Shown: positions 26,830-36,516, counted from the first letter of the stretch. The stretch: 64,000 nt of DNA from Planctomycetota bacterium (GCA_003576905.1 QEVG01000001.1:246226-310225); one strand, 5' to 3'. Notes: generated from the letters alone by a model not told the origin. Numbers and translations are program-made.

Positions 26830-29523
26830 TCACCGCCGCCGCACGTACCAGAGGATCAGGCCCGGCGCGAACACCAGGGCCGGCCAGACGGCCCAGACAA
26901 ACACGCGGAGCGCCTTCAGGTCCGCCGATGCAATCGGCTCGATGCGCGGCACGGGCACCGGTCCGCGTGAGATCAGTTGGGTCTGCCCGGTCAGCCAGTA
27001 CAGCGCGTTGACGAAAAGGTCGACATTCTCGGTCGGGGGCGGCTCGAGACGAAGCTGCTGGCCCTCTCCCATCACCGGCTGCCGGAGGTAATCGTCCCGC
27101 ACGCTGGCGCCGAACGACACCAGGGCGATCTTGCCCTTCGACTTGCCGTCCGCGGACCGTTCCGCCGTCACCATCACGTCAAACGGCCCGTGCGCCGGCG
27201 GCGGGACCATCGTGATCGAGCCCCGGCTCGACGGGTCTTGCACCTTCTCAATGATCTCGACCAGCTCGGCCATCGACGCGCCGACGTAATTCTGGCTGTC
27301 CGGGATCCTGAGCACCGGCTCGACCTGAACGCCGGCCGGCAGAGACGGCTTTACCACGATTGGGCAGGCGTCCGTAATCAGGAACCGCGTGCCCTTGAGC
27401 GGAGCGCCGATCGGATTGTCCGTGAATCCGTATCCTGGCATATGGACAAAGCGCTGGGGAACGATGAAGAAGCTGTTATCCCGCGTTGTATCGGGATCCA
27501 CCCAGGTGATGCGCTTGCCGTTGTCGACGGTCAGGCCCCAGTCGGTATCCAGAAGCGGGCCGTATCCGTACGGGGGCGACGTCGGCGGTCCGCCGAAAAA
27601 GCCGCTGCTGCGAACTTCCCACGTCGCGAGGAAAAGCACGCGCGAGTCGGCATCGAGCAGGTCCTTGATGATCTTGCGGTGACTGTCGCCGAAGACCTGG
27701 TCCGGCGGCTGAGCCTGCCCGAACGGGTTCGGAGGCTGTGGCGGAGGCGGCGGAAGACAGACGTATACACTGGGCACGCCCTGCTCGGGCGGCGGCGGAT
27801 CTTTCTGCTGGGCGATGTTCCAGTCGACGACCTTGAAGTTCGCCGCCTCGAGCCGCTTGCGCAGTTCCGAAAGCTGCGAAGACGGCACCCAGCTCTGCGG
27901 CGGAGGCGGCATGAACTGGTTGCGCTGCTGGGGCGGAGGCGGCTCGAAAAAGGTAAGTACGACCGACGCGAACGGCCCCTCGCGCGTCATGGCGAGGATC
28001 GCGGAAGAGAGGGCGCTGTCGCCGTTGAACGTCCGCGCGGCATCGGCCGACTTCGCCGTCGGGTCCGCGATGCTCTCGCGCACCGGCCAAACCTCGTTGA
28101 AGTCGACCACGCGGATCTTTCCGGCCGTCTCAATGACCACGATGTTCGGCTGCTTGAGCTGGTCGGCGACGGAGCCAAGCTTCAGTTCCGGCAGCTCGTC
28201 GATCTGCTTGGTCAGCGCGTCGATCGACTCGACGCGCGCGGCAAACAGGCTCTTCGACCGGGCGGCATCGAGCATGGCTCGCGAGGCGTCATCCATTGTC
28301 GAAAGGCCCGCCGCCAGCCCCGTGAGCAGTTCCTCGCAGACCTGGGCGTTCTTCTCGAGCACGGTGCAATTGTTTCGCGCGTCATTCAGAGCATTCTGAA
28401 GCTGGGTCGCGTCGCCGCTGTCGATCAGGCCGAGAATGACCAGCCGCGCCTTGGAGAGCGTGCTGCCCGCCTGGTGCAGGACATCCGCGACCTCCATGCG
28501 CGTAACCAGCGGGCCCATCTGCGCCGAAGCGGCCCAGTTCGGATGCTGCGTCACCATCGGAAACTTGCGGGCGAACTCGTCCACCCGGCGCACCAGCGCG
28601 TCGAGCCCCTTGCCGACTTCAACGCCTCGGTCCGCGAAGAGCTTCAGCGAGGCCGCGGGATCGGCGGGCATCGCGGCGTCTTCAGCTCCGACGGTGGTGC
28701 GCAACGAGGCGATGAGCGACTTGGTCTCAGCGGCGACCTCGCGAAGCATGGCGATGTACTTCGAATCGCCCTTGGTGGTTTCATCGGCGAGCGAGGAAAG
28801 GTCGGACAGCCTTCGCTCGATGAGCTGCATGTGATCCTTGACGTCCGCCAGGGCTTCCTTCGCCTTGGTCGTGGCTTCGCCGTACTTGGGGATTCCGCCG
28901 GCGGGGGTCAGTTCCTTCACCGCCTCGTCAGCCGTCTTAAGGGCTTCGATATCGCCGCGGATCGTATTGACGATGCTCGCGAAAATCGGAAAGGCTCCCA
29001 GCCAGCTTTCGCCGCTCATCAGTGCCTGCGCCGCGACCAGCTTCTGCTGCAGTTCGTTGCGCAGCTCCGAGTTGAGCGCCTCGTAGGCCGCCAGCGCCGC
29101 CTTGTGCTTATCCGCCTCGGAGCCAAACGTCGTGCTGATCCGGGAAACCAGTTTTTCACGCTGGCTGTCCGTCGCAACGACGCTGACCTGCACCTTCTTG
29201 TCGAAGCGCGTCATCTCATCGAAATAATCCTGAAGCCGGCTGATGTAGGTCTGCTGCTTTTCGTCCTCCTCGTCCGGCATATAGACCATCGAGACTTCGA
29301 TGGGCTCCTTGCAGGTCTGGAGGACGCTCTTGGTGCGCTCGCTGAGGCCGTAATTGCCGAACGACGCGATGTCGCGCCGCACGTTCTTGATCGACGCGAA
29401 CCAGTTGACAAGGACGAGAAGAAGCGCCGCCGCGACGATCGCGATGGTCACGTTCGCCCCGATGCTGAGGCGCCGGCTCGCCGTGGTGGTCCCCGAAGCG
29501 CTTGAAGTTGCTGCTACCGCCAT
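26830..29523 (-). CDS. GldG-like ABC transporter auxiliary protein
   Basis: An 897-residue protein with an N-terminal transmembrane helix (TIAIVAAALLLVLVNWFA), a region like the substrate-binding part of the Gld/ABC-type uncharacterised transport family (residues about 40-130, containing SVLQTCKEPIEVSMVY), a long helical, likely coiled-coil, insert (130-430), a second soluble region with Pro-rich loops (510-620), and a C-terminal transmembrane helix (VWPALVFAPGLILWYVRRR). The start overlaps the permease stop by ten bases. In Bacteroidetes GldG works with GldA and GldF in gliding and secretion; here the role is inferred from family only. Confidence 0.82.
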   Translation of the reverse strand: MAVAATSSASGTTTASRRLSIGANVTIAIVAAALLLVLVNWFASIKNVRRDIASFGNYGLSERTKSVLQTCKEPIEVSMVYMPDEEDEKQQTYISRLQDYFDEMTRFDKKVQVSVVATDSQREKLVSRISTTFGSEADKHKAALAAYEALNSELRNELQQKLVAAQALMSGESWLGAFPIFASIVNTIRGDIEALKTADEAVKELTPAGGIPKYGEATTKAKEALADVKDHMQLIERRLSDLSSLADETTKGDSKYIAMLREVAAETKSLIASLRTTVGAEDAAMPADPAASLKLFADRGVEVGKGLDALVRRVDEFARKFPMVTQHPNWAASAQMGPLVTRMEVADVLHQAGSTLSKARLVILGLIDSGDATQLQNALNDARNNCTVLEKNAQVCEELLTGLAAGLSTMDDASRAMLDAARSKSLFAARVESIDALTKQIDELPELKLGSVADQLKQPNIVVIETAGKIRVVDFNEVWPVRESIADPTAKSADAARTFNGDSALSSAILAMTREGPFASVVLTFFEPPPPQQRNQFMPPPPQSWVPSSQLSELRKRLEAANFKVVDWNIAQQKDPPPPEQGVPSVYVCLPPPPPQPPNPFGQAQPPDQVFGDSHRKIIKDLLDADSRVLFLATWEVRSSGFFGGPPTSPPYGYGPLLDTDWGLTVDNGKRITWVDPDTTRDNSFFIVPQRFVHMPGYGFTDNPIGAPLKGTRFLITDACPIVVKPSLPAGVQVEPVLRIPDSQNYVGASMAELVEIIEKVQDPSSRGSITMVPPPAHGPFDVMVTAERSADGKSKGKIALVSFGASVRDDYLRQPVMGEGQQLRLEPPPTENVDLFVNALYWLTGQTQLISRGPVPVPRIEPIASADLKALRVFVWAVWPALVFAPGLILWYVRRR

Positions 29524-30233
29524 CGCCGAGACTCCAGTACCTTGACCGTCAGAAAGAGAAAGAAGGCCGTGCTGCTCAGGAAGAACACGAGCCCACGCGT
29601 GTCGAACATTCCCTTGGTGAAATCCTCAAACCGGTAAAGGATGTTGATATATCCCAGCACCGTGCGCCATGCGCCGCCCTGAATCTCCGCGAGGGCATCG
29701 ACGAACAGCGTAAACACACCGAGCAGCCCCGCCCCCACCAGCGCCGCGAGAAGCTGGTACCGCGTCAGCGCGCTGGCAAAGATTCCGACGGAGACATAAA
29801 GAGCGCCGAGAAGCAGCATCCCGATATAGCCCCATGCCACAACGCTCATGTCCGCCGCGCCGTACCAGGACAACAACAGCACGTACACAAGCGTCGCCAG
29901 AAGTAACGCCGCAAAGAAAACCAGCGCCCCCACAAACTTGCCCACCACGACCTCTACATCCGTGACGGGCGCGGTCATCAGTGTCTCAATCGTGCCGGTC
30001 GCATATTCCTCGGAAAGCGACCGCATCGTCAGCAGCGGCACCGCGAAGATGAGCATCCAAGCCATGTTCTGAAGAAGCACACGGACCGAGGCTTCCTCGC
30101 CGGGCTTCAGCGTGTACCCCATGAAAAGGTATCCGGTCGCCACGAGGAACACCGCCGCCACGATGTAGGCGATCGGCGAAAAGAACGTCGCCTGCAACTC
30201 CCGCTGGGTCAGGGCCCATACGTTTCGTGTCAT
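29514..30233 (-). CDS. ABC transporter permease, GldF/ABC-2 type
   Basis: A 239-residue membrane protein with about six hydrophobic segments. The first is the YIVAAVFLVATGYLFMG stretch; MRSLSEEYATGTIETLMTAPVTDVEVVVGKFVGAL is the conserved cytoplasmic ABC-2 coupling region. The start overlaps the stop of the ATPase gene by four bases (ATGA), and its end overlaps the GldG-like start by ten bases, so the three are translationally coupled. It should form the membrane channel of the complex energised by the ATPase. Confidence 0.88.
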   Translation of the reverse strand: MTRNVWALTQRELQATFFSPIAYIVAAVFLVATGYLFMGYTLKPGEEASVRVLLQNMAWMLIFAVPLLTMRSLSEEYATGTIETLMTAPVTDVEVVVGKFVGALVFFAALLLATLVYVLLLSWYGAADMSVVAWGYIGMLLLGALYVSVGIFASALTRYQLLAALVGAGLLGVFTLFVDALAEIQGGAWRTVLGYINILYRFEDFTKGMFDTRGLVFFLSSTAFFLFLTVKVLESRRWR

Positions 30234-31195
30234 GGCCGGGCCTCCTTCCTGGACTGATCCTGCTGAAGCTGTTTCGCGGTAATCTGCACGAAGAACTCCT
30301 CAAGGCTGCCGACTTCGAGGCGCAGCTCGCGCAACGACCAGTTCTTCTGTTTCACGAGCTTGAAGATCTCCTCGCGCGGGTCGGCCCCCTGCCGCGCTTC
30401 AATTGTCAGGCGATGCCATCCGTTGTCGGACTCGACCTCCACGCCGCTCACGCCCGGCACCGCGCCGACCGCGCTTCGCACTTCCCCATTGGGACCGGAT
30501 ACCTCGGCGATCAGCCGAGAGCCGCCGCGGATGCGCTCTTTCAGCTCCGAGGGCGACCCCGACGCCACAATCCTGCCGCCGGCGATGATGATCGTCCGCT
30601 GACACGTGGCCTCGACTTCGGGAAGAATGTGGCTGGAGAGCAGCACCGTGTGCCGCTTGGCCAATTCCTTGACGAGGTTTCGCGTTTCGCGGATCTGCGC
30701 CGGGTCCAGGCCGACCGTCGGTTCGTCCAGGATCAGCACCTTCGGGTCGTGCAGCAGCGCATCGGCGAGCCCGACACGCTGGCGCATGCCCTTGCTGAGC
30801 TGATGAATCGGCCGATCGACGAAGTCGCCGAGCCAGCACTGCTCCGTTACCCGGCGGATCGCCGCCTCCCGCGCCGCACGGTCCAGCCCGCGGATTCTGC
30901 CGCGAAAATTGAGGTACTCGCGGACGCGGCTCTGCATGTCGAGCGGGGTGCTCTCTGGAAGATACCCCACGATGCGCCGGACGTGCATCGATTGCGTGAA
31001 CACGTCGTAGCCGCCGATCGTCGCGGAACCGTCGGTAGCCGGCATGTAACACGTGAGAATGCGGATCGTCGTTGTCTTGCCGGCGCCGTTGGGTCCAAGG
31101 AAGCCGACGATCTCGCCTTCCTGGATTGAAAACGAAATACCGTCGACGGCCCGGCGGTCCCCGTACTCCTTGATCAGATTCTGGACATGAATCAT
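30230..31195 (-). CDS. ABC transporter ATP-binding protein, GldA type
   Basis: A 321-residue ATPase. The Walker A loop is GPNGAGKTTTIR (about residue 35), the Q-loop lies before the helical domain, the signature is QLSKGMRQRVGLADAL, and Walker B is KVLILDEPTVGLDP followed by the H-loop His. A C-terminal extension of about 100 residues (about 215-321) is typical of GldA/CcmA-like drug-export ATPases. The gene leads a five-gene minus-strand operon with permease, GldG-like, DUF4340 and a membrane protein. A sigma70-like promoter lies about 170 bases upstream. Confidence 0.9.
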   Translation of the reverse strand: MIHVQNLIKEYGDRRAVDGISFSIQEGEIVGFLGPNGAGKTTTIRILTCYMPATDGSATIGGYDVFTQSMHVRRIVGYLPESTPLDMQSRVREYLNFRGRIRGLDRAAREAAIRRVTEQCWLGDFVDRPIHQLSKGMRQRVGLADALLHDPKVLILDEPTVGLDPAQIRETRNLVKELAKRHTVLLSSHILPEVEATCQRTIIIAGGRIVASGSPSELKERIRGGSRLIAEVSGPNGEVRSAVGAVPGVSGVEVESDNGWHRLTIEARQGADPREEIFKLVKQKNWSLRELRLEVGSLEEFFVQITAKQLQQDQSRKEARP

Positions 31196-31641
31196 GAGCC
31201 TTCTACGCCTCGATGCCGCGAGGGCGATTGCCCCTGCGGCAAATTACGAATAACGATCGTCATGCGGCGAAACGTAGCTGCGGAATGCACCGCCTGCCCT
31301 CACACCGGATGCCAGCCCGACTACAAACTCCAACGGACGGGGCAGTCACGCAGTGAGCCTCGATTTGTAGTTAATGCTTCGTGGGTCGTCAACCCCGCTT
31401 CCGCCCGGTCGCGCCGAAACCCGGTCCGACATAAGCCCATGTAGAAATTGGAGTAATGACCCGCCATCGCGATACTTGACGGGCGGGGCAGCGCGTACAC
31501 TTGAGACGGTCGGGATCGCAAACTCCTGTCAAAAAAAGTGCGAGGCCGCGCCCGCGCCGCCCTCAGGCGGTGATCGATCCTCAACTCTCGATCTGCGAGA
31601 AGGTTAGAGAATTGCGCGGACCGGATTGCCCAGACCTCAAT
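31196..31641. other. Intergenic region upstream of the Gld-like ABC operon
   Basis: About 445 bases between the ATPase start and the end of the methyltransferase gene. It contains a promoter candidate on the minus strand (listed separately). No protein frame or RNA gene in it looks real to me. Confidence 0.4.
31364..31392 (-). promoter_or_regulatory. Candidate sigma70 promoter of the ABC operon
   Basis: Read on the minus strand, TTGACG (31387-31392) and TACAAA (31364-31369) are separated by exactly 17 bases, about 170 bases upstream of the ATPase start. This is a good match to a housekeeping promoter, found by eye without a scoring tool. Confidence 0.4.
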
Positions 31642-32349
31642 CTACGCCAGGTCTGGCACCAGCTTCATCAGCAGAAGCATCGGCCATCCGACATATCGCG
31701 CCGCACGCGGCATTTGCCGGGCGAGGGCCTCGTCCGGCGCGTGTTCGCTCATATGATCGACCCGAAATCCCACGGCCTGGGCCGCCATCAGGTAGTCGCT
31801 GATCTGGTTTGGATGACTTGCCGGTCGCGTCTCTCTGCCGGTCGCCGGATCGGTAAAGCGCGCCTGAACGCCCCGCAGCATCATCGCGGGATGCATCACC
31901 GAAACCACCGCGAATCCGTCGGCGCGGCAGACGCGGCGCATCTCGCCGAAAAGCCACTTCAAATCCGCGATATGATCCACGACCAGCGCACAGATCACGC
32001 GGTCAAACGCCGCGGATTCGAAGGGAAGCGGCCGTGTCAGATCGTGATGAATGAACCGCACCGACTCCCAGCCGGGCTTGGCGCGAACCTGTTCCAGCAT
32101 GCCAGCGGAGAAATCGATGGCCGTCACGCGCGCCCCCTGCCGCGCCAGCCGGACGGCGTGCCGCCCGGTCCCGCATCCCACGTCCAGAATCTCGACCCCG
32201 CGTGCGTCGCCGAGCAATTCAGCCACGCCCGGCTCTTCCAGGGCGATCAGTGGATTGTCTTCGGAATCGTAAATTGCCGCCCAGCGGTCGTAGCCCTCCC
32301 GCGTGGGCAGCACTTCGAATCCGGGCGGATTGGCGGAATCCGTGTTCAT
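31642..32349 (-). CDS. Class I SAM-dependent methyltransferase
   Basis: A 235-residue cytoplasmic methyltransferase. The SAM site motif is ILDVGCGTGRHAVRLARQGARVTAID, followed by an acidic loop and the ALVVDHIADLKWLFGEMRRV segment usual in Methyltransf_11/25 members. The C-terminus is basic and hydrophobic. The substrate is unknown. It starts 20 bases after the end of ispD on the same strand, so the two are likely cotranscribed, without implying a joint pathway. Confidence 0.85.
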   Translation of the reverse strand: MNTDSANPPGFEVLPTREGYDRWAAIYDSEDNPLIALEEPGVAELLGDARGVEILDVGCGTGRHAVRLARQGARVTAIDFSAGMLEQVRAKPGWESVRFIHHDLTRPLPFESAAFDRVICALVVDHIADLKWLFGEMRRVCRADGFAVVSVMHPAMMLRGVQARFTDPATGRETRPASHPNQISDYLMAAQAVGFRVDHMSEHAPDEALARQMPRAARYVGWPMLLLMKLVPDLA

Positions 32350-32369
32350 GCAGCGTCGGCCCTCTGCGG

Positions 32370-33122
32370 TCACCACTGTGCCTCTTCAAAGGCGCCGCGG
32401 CGCGACACCGGCTTCTGCGGCAATGTCTTGATGATCGCGCCGGCCAACGCGAGGTCGCCTCGCGTCGTGATCTTGATATTACGCGGGTCGCCTTCCACCG
32501 CATATACCGGGTGTCCTGCGGCAGAGACGATCTGAGCGTCATCCGTGACCGGAACGCCCGCCGGCAGCTTCAGCGTGCCCGAACGGAAGTCGTCATACGC
32601 CTTGCGGATCAGCTCCTTCCGAAAGACCTGCGGCGTCTGCGCAGCGAAGAGCCCCTCGCGGCTGACTGTTTCCGTGACGACCCCGCCCTTATCAACGCGC
32701 TTTAGAGTTGAAGTAACCGGACAGACAGGCACCGCCGCGCCGTGTTTAACGGCCGCCCGGTAAACGTCTTCGATCCAATCGGCGGCCACGCAGACGCGTA
32801 CGGCGTCATGCACGCAGACAAGGGCGGCGTCCTCCTGAACCGCGGCCAGCCCGGCGGCGACCGAGTCGTGGCGCTCGGCGCCGCCTTCCACCAGCTTCAC
32901 CCCCATGAAACCGATGTTCGCGCCAAACTTCGATTTCATCTGGTCGATGTCCGACGGTGACACAACGAGAATGGTCTGACAGACGTCTTCGCGGTTGACG
33001 AAGAGCTGTAGGGCCACAAGGAACACCGACTGATCGCCGATCTTCGCGAATATCTTGTTTTCCTCGCCGCCAAACCGCTGCCCGCTGCCCGCGGCGACGA
33101 CAATGACGCTCATCTTGTCCAT
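32370..33122 (-). CDS. ispD: 2-C-methyl-D-erythritol 4-phosphate cytidylyltransferase
   Basis: A 250-residue enzyme that makes CDP-methylerythritol in the MEP pathway of isoprenoid synthesis. The nucleotide motif is VIVVAAGSGQRFGG with the basic NKIFAKIGDQSV segment, followed by VEGGAERHDSVAAGL, VHDAVRVCV, the E-x-x-TPQVF motif and the VTDDAQI-x-x-x-x-G-x-x-V-x-x-x-x-GDPRNIKITT ending. An AGGAGG site sits 8-9 bases before the ATG at 33122. The upstream frame extension lacks family similarity. No ispF lies alongside. Confidence 0.94.
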   Translation of the reverse strand: MDKMSVIVVAAGSGQRFGGEENKIFAKIGDQSVFLVALQLFVNREDVCQTILVVSPSDIDQMKSKFGANIGFMGVKLVEGGAERHDSVAAGLAAVQEDAALVCVHDAVRVCVAADWIEDVYRAAVKHGAAVPVCPVTSTLKRVDKGGVVTETVSREGLFAAQTPQVFRKELIRKAYDDFRSGTLKLPAGVPVTDDAQIVSAAGHPVYAVEGDPRNIKITTRGDLALAGAIIKTLPQKPVSRRGAFEEAQW

Positions 33123-33316
33123 GTGGGGCCCTCCTCGGCGTCTTTCCGCCGTACGTGATAAGCGTATTCCCGACGGGTCGCAAGGTCCCGGCGGCATGCC
33201 AGCGCGATCGGCCCACACGCCTGGCGCCGGGTTGCCGTAGATTGACATTGCCTAACTGCGCATATTACATTGAGGGGTTTGCCGGATTCGGACCCGGCTT
33301 CATGCAAGGATGGGTG

Positions 33317-33769
33317 ATGATTTTCAACTTTGAATGGTGGTTTGACACGTCGTACCGAGAGCGGCTCGACGAAGCGCGGCACCGCTGCGCTGCCGGGCAT
33401 TTTCCCGACATTGACCCTGCCAAGGCAATGGAAGACGCTGCCTATAAGGCCTTTTACGACCAGTTGGAGTCGCGAACCATTGTCTACCTGCGCGATGGGT
33501 TCTCCTATGAGATCAGGGAACTCATACCGTCGCGCAGCACCAGCGCGCTGACTTTTGAATGCACCCCGGCGGACGATGCCTACAAGGTGGGTGCCTTCGT
33601 AGTCACCGTCCCCTTCGAGGACATCATCCGCGTCGAAGTCTTCTCTTATCATCCCAAGGAAAAGCCGGAAGACATGCCTTCCATCAAGGGCTTCAGTTCG
33701 GCCCAGGTGCCGCCCCCGCCCGCCAAGCGTATTGACGACCGGCCCGCCCGCCGTGAGGCCCAGGAATAG
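33317..33769 (+). CDS. Small hypothetical protein
   Basis: A 150-residue soluble protein with a short aromatic N-terminus (MIFNFEWWFDTSYRERLDEA), alternating strands and helices in the middle (RTIVYLRDGFSYEIRELIP, AFVVTVPFEDIIRVEVFSYHP), and a proline-rich tail. No family is recognised. The ATG at 33317 has an AAGGA ribosome site; an upstream in-frame ATG is 15 bases earlier. It is divergent from ispD. Confidence 0.62.
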   Translation: MIFNFEWWFDTSYRERLDEARHRCAAGHFPDIDPAKAMEDAAYKAFYDQLESRTIVYLRDGFSYEIRELIPSRSTSALTFECTPADDAYKVGAFVVTVPFEDIIRVEVFSYHPKEKPEDMPSIKGFSSAQVPPPPAKRIDDRPARREAQE

Positions 33770-34034
33770 CCCCGACCCCGTACTTTAGGCATGTGTGTCG
33801 GAACCGAACGCACCATCCTGGTGCCCCGTCTGCCGTCACGCGTTTCTCAAAACGCAGTGAGGACATATCCGCCATTGCGTTAAACCTGCCCGGGCCTGTG
33901 CTTTGGCGCCCTCGCAGATCGACCCAGGCGAGCCGGATTCGGGGCAGCGCCGCCGCAGGCGGATTTCATCGCGGCGGCGGTTCCTGAAAATAAATCAAGG
34001 GGTCGAACAGAATCAGTCAGCAGGGAGATCGACA

Positions 34035-35888
34035 ATGAGTCGCACGCAAATCAGACCGCCACTCCTCGCCATCGTGGCCGCGCTTACGGTCCTTCCCGTT
34101 GCGGCCCTGGCCGACAGCGTCATTCCGGTATTCAAGATCAAGGGCCCGCTCGCCGAGGCCCCGTCCCAGATGGCCTTGGGCGAACTCCTCGGTGAGGCCA
34201 CGCCGGTAAACATGTTCGAGCTGCTCGAACGGCTCCGGACCGTCCGCACAGATTCAAACGTTGAGGCGGTCGTATTCGAAATCGACGAGGCCGCTCTCGG
34301 CATGGCCCAGATTCAGGAACTCCGCGACCAGTTTGAAGCCATCAAGGCGACCGAGAAGGACGTTTGGGTCTTCGTTGAGACGCTCACCCCCGCCAAGCTC
34401 ATGTTGGGCGGCGCGGCCAGCCAGTTCTGGCTTCTGCCGACGGGCGACGTGAACATCAACGGCCTTTATGGGGAAGCTTCTTACTACAAGAACATGATGG
34501 ACCATATCCGCGTCGAGGCGGATATCCTCCACTGCGGCGATTACAAGTCCGCCGGCGAACCGTTCTATCGCACCGGACCGAGTAAGGAGGCCGAGGAGCA
34601 GACCAACTGGCTGCTCGACGGCATGTTCGAGGAAATGGTGGGCACGATCGCCAAGAACCGCGGCCTCTCGCCGGAGAAGGTCCGCGAGCTGATCGACCGC
34701 GGCTCCCTGACCCCGCGGCAGGCCTTCGAGGAGAAGCTTGTCGACAAGCTCGGCTATCGCGAGGACTTCATCGCCAGCATCCGCAAGAACTACGGCGACG
34801 CGAAGATCTCTACCAAGTACGGCCGGGACAAGGCGCCGAAGATCGACTTTTCCAACCCCTTCGCCTTCTTCCAGGTGTTCTCCGACATGATGAAGGGCAA
34901 GAAGCCCTCCACCAAGCCCGCCGTGGCGGTCGTCCACGTCGAAAGCATGATCACCCAGGGCGACACCGAGTCCGGTATTTTCGGCGGCGCCTCCAATGCG
35001 GGCTCCAACACCGTCCGGAAGGCCATCGCGAAGGCCGCGGCGGATGACACTGTTAAGGCACTCGTCCTCCGCGTGGATTCCCCCGGCGGGTCGGCGATTG
35101 CCAGCGACATCATCTGCGAGGCCACCAAGCGCTTTAAGGAATCGGGCCGGCCCCTCATCATCTCGATGGGCAATGTCGCCGGAAGCGGCGGCTACTACGT
35201 CTCGACGCTCGGCGACGTCATCTTCGCCGAGCCGGCTACGATCACCGGCTCCATCGGCGTCGTCGGCGGAAAGATCGTGACCAAGGGCCTCTGGGACTGG
35301 ATAGGCATCACCGGCCACGAGTACAAGCGCGGCAAGTACAGCGACCTGATGAACACCAATCGGAAGTTCTCCGACGAGGAACGCAAGCTCGTCTCCGACT
35401 GGATGAATCGCATCTACGAGGACTTCAAGAGCCGTGTCCTCGAGGGCCGGAAGGACAAAATCAAGGGCGACCTGGAACCGCTCGCCGGCGGCCGCGTATA
35501 CACCGGAAAACAGGCCCTCGAGATCGGCCTGGTCGATCGGCTCGGCGGAATGGCCGACGCGATCAAGTTCGCGGCCAGCAAAGCCGAACTCGGCACGAAC
35601 TACGAAGTCCGCCTGTACCCCGAACAGAAAACACTTTTCGACATTCTTCTGGAGGGCATGAGCGACGACCACGATTCGGAGAACTTCGTTTCCATCAAGG
35701 CGTCGATCGGCTCGCGCTTCGCGAAGCTGCCCACCGTCGCGGCCGCCCTCGATGCCGTACAGACCGTCGATCCGATCAAGGCCCGTGCCCTACGGAATTT
35801 CCTGATTCAGATGGAACTCTTCTCAAGGGAATGCGTTCTTATGGTAGGCCCGGCCTGCACGACGACCGGCGTCCCCGGCCTCAACTGA
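34035..35888 (+). CDS. sppA: Signal peptide peptidase SppA, 67K type
   Basis: A 617-residue serine/lysine-dyad protease that breaks down cleaved signal peptides at the membrane. Residues 1-26 are a signal sequence or anchor. The protein contains two tandem ClpP-like halves. The general-base Lys is in CGDYKSAGEPFYRTGPS (K171), and the nucleophile is S384 in MGNVAGSGGYYVS of the second half. An AGGGAGA site precedes the ATG at 34035; the ORF extends further upstream but has no family similarity. Length matches the 67K type of SppA. Confidence 0.92.
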   Translation: MSRTQIRPPLLAIVAALTVLPVAALADSVIPVFKIKGPLAEAPSQMALGELLGEATPVNMFELLERLRTVRTDSNVEAVVFEIDEAALGMAQIQELRDQFEAIKATEKDVWVFVETLTPAKLMLGGAASQFWLLPTGDVNINGLYGEASYYKNMMDHIRVEADILHCGDYKSAGEPFYRTGPSKEAEEQTNWLLDGMFEEMVGTIAKNRGLSPEKVRELIDRGSLTPRQAFEEKLVDKLGYREDFIASIRKNYGDAKISTKYGRDKAPKIDFSNPFAFFQVFSDMMKGKKPSTKPAVAVVHVESMITQGDTESGIFGGASNAGSNTVRKAIAKAAADDTVKALVLRVDSPGGSAIASDIICEATKRFKESGRPLIISMGNVAGSGGYYVSTLGDVIFAEPATITGSIGVVGGKIVTKGLWDWIGITGHEYKRGKYSDLMNTNRKFSDEERKLVSDWMNRIYEDFKSRVLEGRKDKIKGDLEPLAGGRVYTGKQALEIGLVDRLGGMADAIKFAASKAELGTNYEVRLYPEQKTLFDILLEGMSDDHDSENFVSIKASIGSRFAKLPTVAAALDAVQTVDPIKARALRNFLIQMELFSRECVLMVGPACTTTGVPGLN

Positions 35889-36033
35889 TCCGATAAACAC
35901 CCGGCCGCGGCCCTGAGACAGCCGCCGCCAAGACAGCTCCCACTCCACCCTATGGCCCGGTCGGCGAGGCACAAAACTCTCCGACCGGGCCAACTCTTTA
36001 CGCCGCCGACCCTCTCATCGTTACAATGGGTGC

Positions 36034-36516
36034 ATGGCGTTCGATCCCTATGCCCTTCCGGTGCCGGACCTGGGCCTGCGGTGCCTCCGCTGCGGGTACA
36101 ACCTCGCCCACCTGCCCCGCCATCGATGCCCGGAGTGCGGCACTGAGTTCGACATCGAGTCCTACATTCCGCCCGGCGACGTCCCGCTTGTCATCCTCAA
36201 CGGCGAGGAGGTGCGGATCACCGCCGACATCGCGGAGTTGCTCCGCCAATATCAGATCGGCTTCCTCCAGCGCGCCGGCCCCTTCGATGTCTACGGCGCC
36301 GAGGTGCCGCTTGCCGGCAGAGGCGCGCTCGCCGTCCCGCGCGAGCGCTATTTCGAAGTGATCGACCTCCTTCGCCGCCGCGCTTGCGGAGAGTCGCTGC
36401 CCGCCGTTCCGCCGGCCCGCGAGGAGGAATGGACGTGCGACCACTGCGGAGAGGAGTGCCCGCCGAATTTTGAACTGTGCTGGAACTGCGGCGAGCCGGG
36501 CGTTCCCGCCGCCTGA
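36034..36516 (+). CDS. Zinc-ribbon protein with ribbons at both ends
   Basis: A 160-residue protein. The N-terminus has C-L-R-C and CPECG separated by a short loop (LRCLRCGYNLAHLPRHRCPECG), a standard zinc ribbon. The C-terminus has a second ribbon in WTCDHCGEECPPNFELCWNCGE, of the kind seen in RanBP2-like fingers. The middle (residues 45-110) is a small alpha/beta domain (VPLVILNGEEVRITADIAELLRQYQIGF) that resembles DUF2007-type ligand or nucleotide-linked domains. No partner can be named. It follows the SppA gene on the same strand. Confidence 0.72.
   Translation: MAFDPYALPVPDLGLRCLRCGYNLAHLPRHRCPECGTEFDIESYIPPGDVPLVILNGEEVRITADIAELLRQYQIGFLQRAGPFDVYGAEVPLAGRGALAVPRERYFEVIDLLRRRACGESLPAVPPAREEEWTCDHCGEECPPNFELCWNCGEPGVPAA

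Noticed and set aside
26977..29505. 842-codon open frame on the plus strand opposite the GldG-like gene
   Set aside because: It is a shadow in GC-rich DNA: the minus-strand gene has clear membrane helices and family character, and the plus-strand translation is Arg/His-rich without motifs.
34254..35672. Long minus-strand frame opposite sppA
   Set aside because: The plus strand has the Ser/Lys dyad and signal peptide; the minus frame has no family marks.
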